Shown here: one piece after another, positions 30,551 through 40,229 of the stretch
Numbering within the stretch: the first letter of the stretch is position 1
Layout of the letters: every line of letters starts with the position of its first letter
From: Hellea sp.
GTDB taxonomy: Bacteria > Pseudomonadota > Alphaproteobacteria > Caulobacterales > Maricaulaceae
Length of the DNA stretch: 64,000 nucleotides
Reading direction: 5' to 3'
Assembly (NCBI GenBank): GCA_028224375.1
Contig: JAOIVW010000013.1
Span: forward strand, 1 to 64,000
Program-made: the position numbers and the translations under genes
Notes under the pieces: generated by a model
Database searches by the model: none
Told to the model about the DNA's origin: nothing
What the model saw: the letters and a program-made list of their open reading frames with translations, nothing else

Positions 30551-31666
30551 ATGACCACTTTTCTAATACGCCTGTGTCTGTGTCTCGCGCTGAGTTTTTC
30601 AGTTTTTAACAGCGCAGCTTTTGCCGCTGTGAAAATCAAGGACATTGTCGATGTCGAAGGTGTTCGCGGCAATGATTTGGTTGGTTACGGCCTTGTCATT
30701 GGCCTAGACGGTACAGGGGATACTATTCGAAATTCACCCTATACTGAAGAGGCTTTGTCCAATCTGTTAGAACGCCTAGGTGTTAATATTCAAGGTAGTG
30801 ATTTTCGTCCTAATAATGTTGCTGCGGTTATCGTGACCGCCTCCCTGCCCCCCTTCGCCCGCACAGGCTCGCGCATCGATATAAATGTATCCTCGATTGG
30901 TGACGCCAAAAGCCTTGCGGGCGGAACCCTTATCATGACACCCCTTAATGCAGCTGACGGCGAAGTTTACGCTGTGGCCCAAGGTAACGTTCTTATAAGC
31001 GGTTTTAAAGCTGAGGGCGATGCCGCCTCCGTCGTTGAAGGCGTTCCGACCTCAGGAGCTATTCCTAATGGCGCGCGCATTGAACGCGAGATTGAATTTG
31101 ACTTCATGTCAATGTCTCGCATTCGCTTAGCCTTGCGCTCACCTGATTTCACAACGGCTGAACGCATCGAGGCCAAGATCAATAAAAACTTTGGTAGGCC
31201 TATTGCGACTTTACTGGATTCGGGAACTGTCGAGCTTGACTTAAGCACCGTTTCACAATCCCCTGCCCGACTGCTGAGCCGCATTGAAAATTACGACCTT
31301 ACCCCTGCTCAGAAAGCGCGTGTTGTGATAGACCAACGCTCTGGTACAATTGTTCTAGGGCAGAATGTTAAGGTCTCTTCCGTAGCAATCGCTCAAGGAA
31401 ACCTTTCCATCAAAATCGCAGAGTCGCCTTTCGTTGTAACTCAGCCCAATCCTTTCGGGTATAGTGAAGATATCATAGTGCCTCAAACCGATATAGGAAT
31501 CGATAAGGGTGAGCCTGGGAATATCGCACTAGTAGAAGAAAACGTCACGCTCCCAGACCTTGTTGCCGGATTGAATGCGCTAGGAGTGTCCCCGCGTGAG
31601 ATGATAGATATTCTAAAGACTATGAAGACGGCTGGCGCGCTCCACGCCGAACTCATCTTGCAATAA
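30551..31666 (+). CDS. flgI: Flagellar P-ring protein FlgI
   Basis: VKIKDIVDVEGVRGNDLVGYGLVIGLDGTGD... Confidence 0.98.
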   Translation: MTTFLIRLCLCLALSFSVFNSAAFAAVKIKDIVDVEGVRGNDLVGYGLVIGLDGTGDTIRNSPYTEEALSNLLERLGVNIQGSDFRPNNVAAVIVTASLPPFARTGSRIDINVSSIGDAKSLAGGTLIMTPLNAADGEVYAVAQGNVLISGFKAEGDAASVVEGVPTSGAIPNGARIEREIEFDFMSMSRIRLALRSPDFTTAERIEAKINKNFGRPIATLLDSGTVELDLSTVSQSPARLLSRIENYDLTPAQKARVVIDQRSGTIVLGQNVKVSSVAIAQGNLSIKIAESPFVVTQPNPFGYSEDIIVPQTDIGIDKGEPGNIALVEENVTLPDLVAGLNALGVSPREMIDILKTMKTAGALHAELILQ

Positions 31667-31669
31667 AGT

Positions 31670-32746
31670 TTAGACCTGCGCATCCTCAGATACAGGTTTA
31701 ATGAAAGTAATCCGTCCTTCTTTTTCCAACTTACCGATAAAGCTCATCAAACTTGAAATAGCATTATCGGATTCTTTTTGGCTTATATCCTTAATCTCTT
31801 CGATTTGTTCTTTATATTGCCCCGCCATACGTTGGGAAATATTTGCAAAGAGAAATTCGATTGTCGCAGGTTCTTGTTCACCGCCGGCTTTTAATGCGAT
31901 GAGAAGCTTCTCCTTCTCAAAGTCCTTAAAGATGATCGGAATGGCGGTGGTAGGCAAGCGCTTGGGTAAGTCTTCAAACGTCATCATGCCTTTACGAATG
32001 CGTTCCGCTTGTGCCGGATCAGCTTTTTCGAGGGTCTCAAGCATCATGTCACGGCGCTCACGCGGCAATATACCCAAAATCTCACTGACAAAGGCCACAG
32101 AACTTGGCGCGTCCCCTTCGGACTCCTCATTCAAAAATTCGATCTGAACAAGTTCAGCCACGGCTTCAATAGTGCGTATATCAATTGTGGTATCGCGTGA
32201 TAATTGCCGTACACAAGCCACAGATACATCTTGCGGAAGCTCGGCTAATATTTCTCCAGCGCGATCTGTTGAGAATTGCGAGAGAATGATACTAACCACT
32301 TCACTTTGCTTCGCGGATAGATATTTTGCGATATCAATATCCTTACGTTTTTTGAGCTCAGGCCAAACGGATTCAGCAGATGATACAGGCTTCGTCGCAG
32401 CGGCGCCGAATAATCGCACGGCCCGCTCTTTTTCAAAAAGGCTTTCCGCTAATTGCCGAGCGGCGTCATGGCCGCCGCGTAGTCCACCGCGCCTTGCGCT
32501 TAATTCCGTGATGAAATCTGCAACTGCAGCCAATATACTTTCCCGGGGAATAAGCGTTAGGTTTTCAAGCGCATTCATAAAAGTCCGTAAATGTTTATCC
32601 TCGATTTTCTGAACAACGGGTCCAGCATAATCGGCGCCAAGGAGCGCTAGAATTACAGCAGCTTTTTCCGGATTCGAAAGTACAAAGGCTCCTCCCGTTT
32701 GCATCGCGAGAGATTGCGGCGGTACAATAACGGACGCCTCTTCCAT
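31670..32746 (-). CDS. fliG: Flagellar motor switch protein FliG
   Basis: LSNPEKAAVILALLGADYAGPVV...; C-terminal FliG domain. Confidence 0.93.
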   Translation of the reverse strand: MEEASVIVPPQSLAMQTGGAFVLSNPEKAAVILALLGADYAGPVVQKIEDKHLRTFMNALENLTLIPRESILAAVADFITELSARRGGLRGGHDAARQLAESLFEKERAVRLFGAAATKPVSSAESVWPELKKRKDIDIAKYLSAKQSEVVSIILSQFSTDRAGEILAELPQDVSVACVRQLSRDTTIDIRTIEAVAELVQIEFLNEESEGDAPSSVAFVSEILGILPRERRDMMLETLEKADPAQAERIRKGMMTFEDLPKRLPTTAIPIIFKDFEKEKLLIALKAGGEQEPATIEFLFANISQRMAGQYKEQIEEIKDISQKESDNAISSLMSFIGKLEKEGRITFIKPVSEDAQV

Positions 32747-33564
32747 CAGGCCACCCCATAGCCGCGTAGCAGCGCTTCTGTTATTTTTACCCAGCCATCT
32801 GCCATGACAAAAAAGGCGAGCTTAAATGGTAAAGACACCACTGCAGGCGGCACCATCATCATCCCCATAGCCATAAGAATGGAGGCCACAATAAGATCAA
32901 TAATTAAAAAAGGTAAAAAGATCACAAAGCCAATTTGAAAAGCCTGCTTAATTTCGGACAACATAAAAGAGGTGGTCAAAAGCGAGAATGGAATCTCTTC
33001 TTCAAGGTTGTAATTTCGCTCGGGCATGGTCGCGGCAAGACGTTCTAAAGTATCCCGTTGAACACGATTTTCCATGAAGTTTTTAAATGGTGTCAGCGTA
33101 CGATCAATCGCTTGTTCTTCTGTAATTGACCCCTCAATTAGAGGCGAAATACCCTCATCCCAAGATTTCATGAAGACCGGCTCCATAACAAAAAATGTTA
33201 AAAACATCGCCAGACCCATAATCATCATATTTGGCGGGGATTGTTGCAGACCGATAGCTTGGCGCAGAAAAGAAAATACAATAATCATAAAAGGTAAACA
33301 GGTAATCATCATGGCAAGGCCAGGTGCGAGGCTAAGAACCGTGACGATGAGAAAAAGCTGAATGACGCGGGCGTTAAGACCAACACTCTCACCCTCGGTA
33401 TTCTCTTGAGCATTCTCGAGCAATTCTTGCAGAATATTATCGCTCTCAGGCGCAACTTGCGCATGGGCATCCACGCCAAAAATTAAAGATAAAGTAAGCA
33501 GGCCTAAACTCGTAAGGGCCCAAATCCAGATAGATTTCCGCTTGTAATATGGCGCTGGTGTCAT
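32746..33564 (-). CDS. fliP: Flagellar export protein FliP
   Basis: LAPGLAMMITCLPFMIIVFSFLRQAIGLQQSPPNMMIMGLAMFLTFFVM. Confidence 0.98.
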   Translation of the reverse strand: MTPAPYYKRKSIWIWALTSLGLLTLSLIFGVDAHAQVAPESDNILQELLENAQENTEGESVGLNARVIQLFLIVTVLSLAPGLAMMITCLPFMIIVFSFLRQAIGLQQSPPNMMIMGLAMFLTFFVMEPVFMKSWDEGISPLIEGSITEEQAIDRTLTPFKNFMENRVQRDTLERLAATMPERNYNLEEEIPFSLLTTSFMLSEIKQAFQIGFVIFLPFLIIDLIVASILMAMGMMMVPPAVVSLPFKLAFFVMADGWVKITEALLRGYGVA

Positions 33565-33899
33565 TGGAGAAAATCTTCAGAAATATCTACAATTTCAGTA
33601 AGCTTGACGCCGATACTACCTGTCGCCGGGTCGGTTTCAATTAATTCACCGCGCGCTATAACGCGGTTATTGATACAGAGGTCCACAGGGTCTTCGATCT
33701 TACTGTCGAGCTGAATAAGCGAATCTTGTTTGAGCTGTAAAAGCTCGGCAATCGTTGGGCGAGCCGTACCAATGACGACCTGAACAGATACGGGTAGCGC
33801 ATAAATGGAGCGCTTATAGACCGCGCCCTCCTCACCGACGCGTCGCTCTGCCATCGGAATATCAGTTGCATCTAGCTCGTTCGCTGTGGCGTTGTTCAT
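33561..33899 (-). CDS. fliN: Flagellar motor switch protein FliN
   Basis: SpoA domain: ALPVSVQVVIGTARPTIAELLQLKQDSLIQLDSKIEDPVDLCINNRVIARGEL. Confidence 0.94.
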   Translation of the reverse strand: MNNATANELDATDIPMAERRVGEEGAVYKRSIYALPVSVQVVIGTARPTIAELLQLKQDSLIQLDSKIEDPVDLCINNRVIARGELIETDPATGSIGVKLTEIVDISEDFLQ

Positions 33900-33903
33900 A
33901 TCA

Positions 33904-34539
33904 TTATTCCTTTGATTGATTTAATGCGGCGTTGAGTTGGCTGAGGCAAAAAGTGGCAGCCGCTTGACAGTCAATATTAGCGCCTCCGCCAGTCCAGTGC
34001 AGGCTCATTTGCAGCGGCGCTAGAGTCTTATCCACCGTGATATCAATATCTTGGTCCGCGCAAAGTTCTTCGCAATGCGTTTGGTCATCGGGATGGACAC
34101 GGAGTTGAATTTGGCCCTTTAGAGTCGAGCCGCAGGCCTTTTGCAGGAGAGTTTGGAGTTCCAAATCTGTGCCCCCCTGCATGAGGCTCGGAAAAACAGC
34201 GCGCAAACATGTTGCCAGAGCCGATAAATGGCTTGCCTCAATCTGCTGCGCTATAGACCCCATTTCGGCCTGAAGGTTATCCAAAGCCGTTTGCATAACT
34301 TTAATCGCATCTTTGTAAACCGCATCTGCCTTGGCCTGCCCTTTCTCAAACCCCACATCATAATTAGATAGCCCAGATGACGGCTCCTCAAGAGGCAACT
34401 TTACAGATGGGATTTCGTGAAAGAGTGAAATATCTGCTTTGATAAGTGTCGATTCTTTGCTCTCAGCCTTAGGCAGAATAACATCCAAAGCGGCACCAGC
34501 GGAATAGACATCAATTTTTTTAATTAGCGCTGTATCCAT
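33904..34539 (-). CDS. FliH-like flagellar export regulator
   Basis: FliH/HrpE-like C-term, between fliN and fliF. Confidence 0.75.
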   Translation of the reverse strand: MDTALIKKIDVYSAGAALDVILPKAESKESTLIKADISLFHEIPSVKLPLEEPSSGLSNYDVGFEKGQAKADAVYKDAIKVMQTALDNLQAEMGSIAQQIEASHLSALATCLRAVFPSLMQGGTDLELQTLLQKACGSTLKGQIQLRVHPDDQTHCEELCADQDIDITVDKTLAPLQMSLHWTGGGANIDCQAAATFCLSQLNAALNQSKE

Positions 34540-36140
34540 TAACTCACAGCCTTCTTATCTTGATCAAGCCAACTTGCTAGAAGGTCAGCTGCTTCGGTGG
34601 TCTGCTCTGATGTTATGGATTTTAACTGTTCAATGGGATCGTTATAAGACGCTATAGATGGCAAACTAGGCGCAGCACCTTCAATTAAGAGCGTCTCGCC
34701 TGGTGCTTGCCCCGCAAGAGCTATTTGAGGCTCAAGTCCATCCAGCGCGCCATTATTCAATGACATAGGAAGCAATCCCTGCACGGGTTCAGCGGCACCT
34801 TGCGTTAGCAACGGCCTCACAACAAACACGCCCAATACAAGTATAACAATCGCTAAAATGGTGGCCTGTATTGTACTCCAAAGATAACGATCTAGAAACT
34901 GGGCCATCATGCCGGGTTTTTGAATAAGGTCATTCACAGGGGGTTGATCGAAAGGTAAGCTTTTCAGCGTCAGTTTGTCTCCGCGCGCTTCATCAAGTCC
35001 TGCTGCGGTGCCGACAAGCTCTTGCAAGGCCTGTAATTCATCATTAGATCGCGGTTTTTGGGTAACAGTTCCATCTTCATTGCGTGTAGCGATATTGCTA
35101 ACTAAGACCGCAACAGTCATGCGTTTTATCCCGCCGGGTAGAAGCTCTGTATTTTTAACAATTTCCGAAATCTCATAGGTGACTGTTTCCGAGGTCTCGC
35201 TGCGATCAGACGTGGAATTACCGCCGCCCCCTTCACCCTCAGGGAGGTTACTAGCCACAGTGACTGCGCCCGTAGTCCCCGAATTACTGTCAGTGATTTC
35301 ATTACTAGTCTGAGATTTGAGAACCCGCGTGTCTGGGTCAAAGCTGCGTTCAGCTGTCGTGATATGTTCACGGTCAATATCAAGCGTGACGTTAACACGG
35401 GCATTTCCAATACCCACATGTGCTTCGAGCAAATTTTTCAAATTTTGTTTAATCTCGGCGGCGCGCTCAAGCTCACCCATACCGCCTTTGGTCATTTCTC
35501 CATCTAAACCTGGTCCTGCAATAACACCCTGCACGGTATCAATGACTGCGACATCCGAAGGGTTAAGCCCAGAAACAGATAAAGCCGTCATATATTGAAT
35601 AGCTTTTGCTTGTTGGGCTGATATTCCTCCTGCCGCTGATAGTGTCACCGAGGCTGAATTTGCAGACGGGCCGCTTGTAAATCCTTTTGATTTTTGTGTT
35701 CCTAAATGGACACGAGCACTGCGAATATTTGGCATGGCTAATAGGGTGCGAGCTAATTCACCCTCTTTGGCCCTCCAATAAGCCGTATCAAACATCTCCG
35801 AGGTCATAGCAAAACTGTTCATATCATCGAAGAGTTCGTACCCGACTACGCTTTGACGCGGCAGCCCGTCCCGCGCCAGCTCGAGCCTGAGTGAATCGCG
35901 CCGTGACTTATCTGCATAGATCGCATTACCCTTCACTTCATAGGCAACATCCATCGTCTCTAACTTAGCAATAATTTCACCAGCCGCCGCCGGGTCAAGT
36001 CCTGCATAGAGTAAATCTGTTCTAGGTTTTAAGGCCGTATTAATAAGAAAGTACAACGCACCAATCGTCGCCAACACACTCACAATAGAGGCCAGTCGTT
36101 TTTGCGGCGATAAAGCCAGCCATACATTTATTATGTTCAT
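34539..36140 (-). CDS. fliF: Flagellar MS-ring protein FliF
   Basis: YAGLDPAAAGEIIAKLETMDVAYEVKGNAIYADKSRRDSLRLELARDGLP. Confidence 0.97.
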   Translation of the reverse strand: MNIINVWLALSPQKRLASIVSVLATIGALYFLINTALKPRTDLLYAGLDPAAAGEIIAKLETMDVAYEVKGNAIYADKSRRDSLRLELARDGLPRQSVVGYELFDDMNSFAMTSEMFDTAYWRAKEGELARTLLAMPNIRSARVHLGTQKSKGFTSGPSANSASVTLSAAGGISAQQAKAIQYMTALSVSGLNPSDVAVIDTVQGVIAGPGLDGEMTKGGMGELERAAEIKQNLKNLLEAHVGIGNARVNVTLDIDREHITTAERSFDPDTRVLKSQTSNEITDSNSGTTGAVTVASNLPEGEGGGGNSTSDRSETSETVTYEISEIVKNTELLPGGIKRMTVAVLVSNIATRNEDGTVTQKPRSNDELQALQELVGTAAGLDEARGDKLTLKSLPFDQPPVNDLIQKPGMMAQFLDRYLWSTIQATILAIVILVLGVFVVRPLLTQGAAEPVQGLLPMSLNNGALDGLEPQIALAGQAPGETLLIEGAAPSLPSIASYNDPIEQLKSITSEQTTEAADLLASWLDQDKKAVS

Positions 36141-36242
36141 CCTGTAGCCATTGTCATGTTAGTGAATCCTACACCAATAAGGCGAGTTATGAATTAGATT
36201 GAAAGCATTAACAGAGCGTTTACTTTAAAGTGCGAATTACAA

Positions 36243-36263
36243 TATACACTAAATAATTGTATA
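36243..36263. promoter_or_regulatory. Palindrome TATACA-N9-TGTATA upstream of fliL
   Basis: TATACA CTAAATAAT TGTATA, perfect 6-bp inverted repeat with 9-nt spacer. Confidence 0.5.
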
Positions 36264-36289
36264 CTTATTTGAAAGCGCCTCATTACCTC

Positions 36290-36823
36290 ATGGCTAGAAA
36301 AAAAGATAAGACCAAAAAAGCGGCCGCGAAAGCGCTTGACTTTGAAACTGGTGACGAAGCCCCCAAAAAAAAGGGCGGAGTTGTTGGCAGCTTTGTTACA
36401 TTAGTCGCTCTTGGTGCTGCTTCTTTTGGCACGGTCTTTATGTTACCCGGAAATAACCAAGCACCGATGGCCAGCTATAATGAAGAGTCCTCTCATCATG
36501 GGCACGAAGCAAAGTTAGATCTGACGGAAGATACGAGCTATCTTGAGCTCACACCCTTGACCATATCCCTTCAAGATGATGCGCGGATTTTAAAAATTGG
36601 CATCACATTGGAAACGCTTGAGGGTGAAGAAGATTATATTGATCCAAATGATCCTAAAATCAGAGATGCCTTTGTGGGCTATCTGCGCGCCTTACGGCTC
36701 GAGCAGATTGAGGATGCTGCCTTTATGGCCCAAATGCGCGCGCAGCTCTTACGGCGGGCTCAACTTATTCTCGGGGCGGAAAATGTCCGAGGAATTCTAA
36801 TAACTGACTTTCTGGTGCGATAA
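36290..36823 (+). CDS. fliL: Flagellar basal body protein FliL
   Basis: Single TM; LELTPLTISLQDDARILKIGITLE...LLRRAQLILGAENVRGILITDFLVR; ATG at 36290 preferred over upstream TTG. Confidence 0.88.
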   Translation: MARKKDKTKKAAAKALDFETGDEAPKKKGGVVGSFVTLVALGAASFGTVFMLPGNNQAPMASYNEESSHHGHEAKLDLTEDTSYLELTPLTISLQDDARILKIGITLETLEGEEDYIDPNDPKIRDAFVGYLRALRLEQIEDAAFMAQMRAQLLRRAQLILGAENVRGILITDFLVR

Positions 36824-36825
36824 TC

Positions 36826-37359
36826 ATGGATATAGCAATACCAAGCCTTACAGATATTACGCCCCATATCGCGGATATCGTCCTAATTTTTATTTCAGGC
36901 ATGGCCTGTCTTTATTGCGCTATGTTAAGCCGCCGTCTTAAAAAGCTCAATAATCTTAAGTCAGGCGTTGGCGCGTCTATTCTCTCTCTGACACAGGCGA
37001 TTGAAGACACACATAAAGCCGCTCAGGACGCTCAAACATCAACAGTGCAAACCGTTGAAACCCTGCGCCACCTGCTTGATAAGTCGGAAAGTGCAGCCCC
37101 TAAAATTGAAGCGCTTATCTTGGAACTTGAAGAGGTCAGTAAAAATGCCAAACTTCAACAAAGCCAATTAAATAACATTGTTGAGACCGCCTTATCACCC
37201 GCTATCGATAAGGCGCAAACAACTGCCTCAGGGCTTCTAAAAATTGTCTCAGATATAAGCCGCTTTAAAGACACAGTCTCGAAATCGGAAGACCTGCCAC
37301 AGGACGGAAAGAGTGATAGACTTGTTACACTGGCCCCAATGAAACGGACTGCCCCATGA
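36826..37359 (+). CDS. DUF6468-like membrane coiled-coil protein
   Basis: N-terminal TM plus coiled coil, between fliL and MotE-like gene. Confidence 0.6.
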   Translation: MDIAIPSLTDITPHIADIVLIFISGMACLYCAMLSRRLKKLNNLKSGVGASILSLTQAIEDTHKAAQDAQTSTVQTVETLRHLLDKSESAAPKIEALILELEEVSKNAKLQQSQLNNIVETALSPAIDKAQTTASGLLKIVSDISRFKDTVSKSEDLPQDGKSDRLVTLAPMKRTAP

Positions 37360-37934
37360 AAACACGAATTTTGCCCATTATTGGCCTTACCTTTGCAATA
37401 TTATTGCTAAGCCGTACCGTAGCCGTATCCTCGGAGGTAAATCCCAATCAGCCTATCATGGCCATAGAGCCAAAGACGGGAGATAGCCCTCCAGAACTTG
37501 TAGAATCACCGGCGCTGCAATGCTTGACAGGAGCGGTGCTTGAAACGGTCAGCGCTGATATGAAACGCTTGGATTTACGGAAAAAGGAAATGTCTGAGCG
37601 TGAAAGTGCTCTCAAGGCGATTGAAGCAAAGCTGGCGACACAAATGAGCGCGATAGAAAAGGCAAATGCGGCACTACACAACAATATTGAAAGCTTAAAG
37701 GGTCTCGCCGATGACGATCTTAAGCATCTTGTCGGCATGTACCAAACTATGAAGCCTAAACAGGCGGCAGAGATTTTCAATTCTATGGACCCTTCATTTG
37801 CGGCCGGTTTTTTACGTGAGATGAATAGCGACAAAGCCGGGTTAATCATGGCCAATATGAATACGCGCAAATCTTACGCCGTCAGCGTCATCATTGCAGG
37901 ACGCAATGCAAAATACAGGCAATCAAAGTCTTAA
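37356..37934 (+). CDS. MotE-like (MgtE N-domain-like) periplasmic protein
   Basis: Signal peptide, coiled coil, LVGMYQTMKPKQAAEIFNSMDPSFAAGFLREMNSDKAGLIMANM. Confidence 0.78.
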   Translation: MKTRILPIIGLTFAILLLSRTVAVSSEVNPNQPIMAIEPKTGDSPPELVESPALQCLTGAVLETVSADMKRLDLRKKEMSERESALKAIEAKLATQMSAIEKANAALHNNIESLKGLADDDLKHLVGMYQTMKPKQAAEIFNSMDPSFAAGFLREMNSDKAGLIMANMNTRKSYAVSVIIAGRNAKYRQSKS

Positions 37935-38297
37935 AAAATGGACTTTCTAAATTTAGCAAAGTGATTCGCTTTGAACTATATGTACCCCTTTTACCGATAT
38001 ATTGGAATAAAATTCCCTTTGACCATAGCCTGAATAAGTTTCTCGGAGACAAAAACCTACAAAATGTAGCTCAATCAAGTGACCACATATAAGTTTTTTT
38101 TGAAAAATCCACGTTAAGTACAAATATAACTCACTTAAAACTTGTGCAGATTCTTTCTAGTTTCTATAGATAGATAGCTGGAACAAGACACTTGAGGATG
38201 GCTGAAAACCAGTTTTTACAGCAAATAAATAAAGTGGCAAAACTCCGGTTTCTGTGGGGCCACTGGTAGAAATTACCGACTTAAAACAGGAACCCAC

Positions 38298-39143
38298 ATG
38301 TTAAAAACTAAAAGTTATAACGACAACAATATTGCGCAAAGTCCAAACGTGACAGCCTCGTCGGGAAAACCCTCAGCTCTGAAACCCAAGATCAGAATTG
38401 CAGAGCAAAAGCCAGCGCCTCATAATTCGGCTTTAGACGCTCTGCTCGAAAGCTTTGAAAATATTTTTACGGCTGAAGAGCTATGGGATTCTCTTTTTGG
38501 CTTTACCAAAACCCTTGGTGTGGAGGCGTTGGCTTATCATCATCTTCCTCCTCCAGGGGCTATGGATTTTGACGAGAAAATATTCATTGCCCGAGGCTTC
38601 ACGCCCGAGAGCGTGATTGATTACAAGCGGCGGCATTCTTTTTTCAGTAGTCCTTTTGAAAACCGCACATTATCGCTTAATGAACCTATATTCTGGTCAA
38701 ATATCAAAAATAAAATTCCCTATTCTGAAGACCAATGGGCTACGATAAATAATTTTTATTTAACACACAATAACGGCATCATCATTCCGGTTCACGGCCC
38801 GAATAACCGCAATGGCTGTTTTATTTTACGCTTTAAAGACCCTAATCGCCGATACAGCAAAGCGGAAGTGCGGAAATTACAATGGATATGCCAATATGCG
38901 CATAACAAATTCTGCAATCTACAGACTAAACACCGTAAAAACCCAAAATCACTTACAACACGTGAGCAAGAAATCTTGACGTGGGTGGCCCGCGGTAAAA
39001 GTAATTCTGTGATTGCCGATATTATCGGCATATCTCAGCATACGGTGAACGGGTATTTGCGGCGGATTTATTTGAAGACAGGGACATCAGATAGAACAAC
39101 AGCCTCAATAAGAGCTATAGGGGAAGCCCTCATAGATTATTAG
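38298..39143 (+). CDS. LuxR-family regulator with autoinducer-binding-like N-terminal domain
   Basis: C-terminal HTH: LTTREQEILTWVARGKSNSVIADIIGISQHTVNGYLRRIYLKTGTSDRTTA. Confidence 0.88.
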   Translation: MLKTKSYNDNNIAQSPNVTASSGKPSALKPKIRIAEQKPAPHNSALDALLESFENIFTAEELWDSLFGFTKTLGVEALAYHHLPPPGAMDFDEKIFIARGFTPESVIDYKRRHSFFSSPFENRTLSLNEPIFWSNIKNKIPYSEDQWATINNFYLTHNNGIIIPVHGPNNRNGCFILRFKDPNRRYSKAEVRKLQWICQYAHNKFCNLQTKHRKNPKSLTTREQEILTWVARGKSNSVIADIIGISQHTVNGYLRRIYLKTGTSDRTTASIRAIGEALIDY

Positions 39144-39330
39144 TCTAGAAGAGATGCACACATATAAATTTAAGCATTTAGCAGTGCCTCTTAAGGCATC
39201 CAATTCCACCTAACGCTGTAATTTTAAAATTATGCGCGAAAAATAGCGCGAAATTATCCTGAAAACTGTAAGGAGTTGGCAATAGGCTTGCGTGAACAAA
39301 TACAGCAAAATTAATTTTTGCGAGCCCACA

Positions 39331-39654
39331 ATGTCACACGACAATCACTCTTCATCATTAGAAAATTTAATTCATAATGCAGATATAATTCAGGCGAGAA
39401 TAGACGCAGCTATTTCCAATCACGATGATGACAAATCTTACGATAAGTTAATAGACGCTTTATCACTTGAATTCGACGAGATAGTTACAGCTATACTTTC
39501 ATATTCGATAACATCATTTTCTGAGCTTAAACAAAAATTGAACTTTGGCAAAGAACTCATTCTCCTTGACCATAAAGACCCTGTGGTTGCCTCGGAGATA
39601 TTTGCAAAGCTAGTCAAAGATATTGAAAAATTAGATGAAATCTACAGCCCGTAG
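39331..39654 (+). CDS. Small helical protein of unknown function
   Basis: MSHDNHSSSLENLIHNADIIQARIDAA...; adjacent to XRE gene. Confidence 0.5.
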   Translation: MSHDNHSSSLENLIHNADIIQARIDAAISNHDDDKSYDKLIDALSLEFDEIVTAILSYSITSFSELKQKLNFGKELILLDHKDPVVASEIFAKLVKDIEKLDEIYSP

Positions 39655-39675
39655 CCTAGGGTCTTAAGTGCTTGC

Positions 39676-40092
39676 CTAACTGGCTAAGGCCTCACATAGC
39701 TTAATCATGAGATTGCGCTTATCTCCATCATCAATCGTCTTAAACGCCAACATAAGTTTAATATCCTGTGACGTCGCGACATTATTAGGAATCAAATCTC
39801 CGGGTGAATGTAAATTTGAAGAAACGTCTAAAACATTCTCGAACAGAAAATTTGGCGTGATTGAGAATATGTTACAAATTTGCCAAAGACGGCTGACCGA
39901 TATCCTGTTGAGTCCAGTTTCATATTTCTGAACCTGTTGATAAGTGATATCCATCTTTTTGGCTAAATCTTTTTGTGACATTTTTTGTGCCATGCGGAGC
40001 ATTTTAATCTGCTTGCCTATGTGTCGCTCAATATCATCAAGTTCCATAAATACACTCGCCAGTTTCAGCATGCTGTAAGCGCTGCTTAACAT
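39676..40092 (-). CDS. XRE-family HTH transcriptional regulator
   Basis: IGKQIKMLRMAQKMSQKDLAKKMDITYQQVQKYETGLNRISVSRLW; closely similar to the XRE at 4653-4949. Confidence 0.88.
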   Translation of the reverse strand: MLSSAYSMLKLASVFMELDDIERHIGKQIKMLRMAQKMSQKDLAKKMDITYQQVQKYETGLNRISVSRLWQICNIFSITPNFLFENVLDVSSNLHSPGDLIPNNVATSQDIKLMLAFKTIDDGDKRNLMIKLCEALAS

Positions 40093-40105
40093 TTTTGATA
40101 AAAAT

Positions 40106-40124
40106 TATACACGCTAAATGTATC
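40106..40124. promoter_or_regulatory. Palindrome TATACA-N7-TGTATC upstream of XRE gene
   Basis: TATACA CGCTAAA TGTATC about 14 bp upstream of the ATG at 40092. Confidence 0.4.
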
Positions 40125-40229
40125 AGTTCGCACGAAAATCATAGTGGAAAATGTATAGCTTTGACAATCAAGACCGCAAGATTGGCACCCAGCCTCATCA
40201 CTGGGAGGGTGACCTCACTTTATTGCGCT

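Noticed and set aside
39236-39260. GCGCGAAA direct repeat (atGCGCGAAAaataGCGCGAAAtt)
   Set aside because: Too short and isolated to support a function
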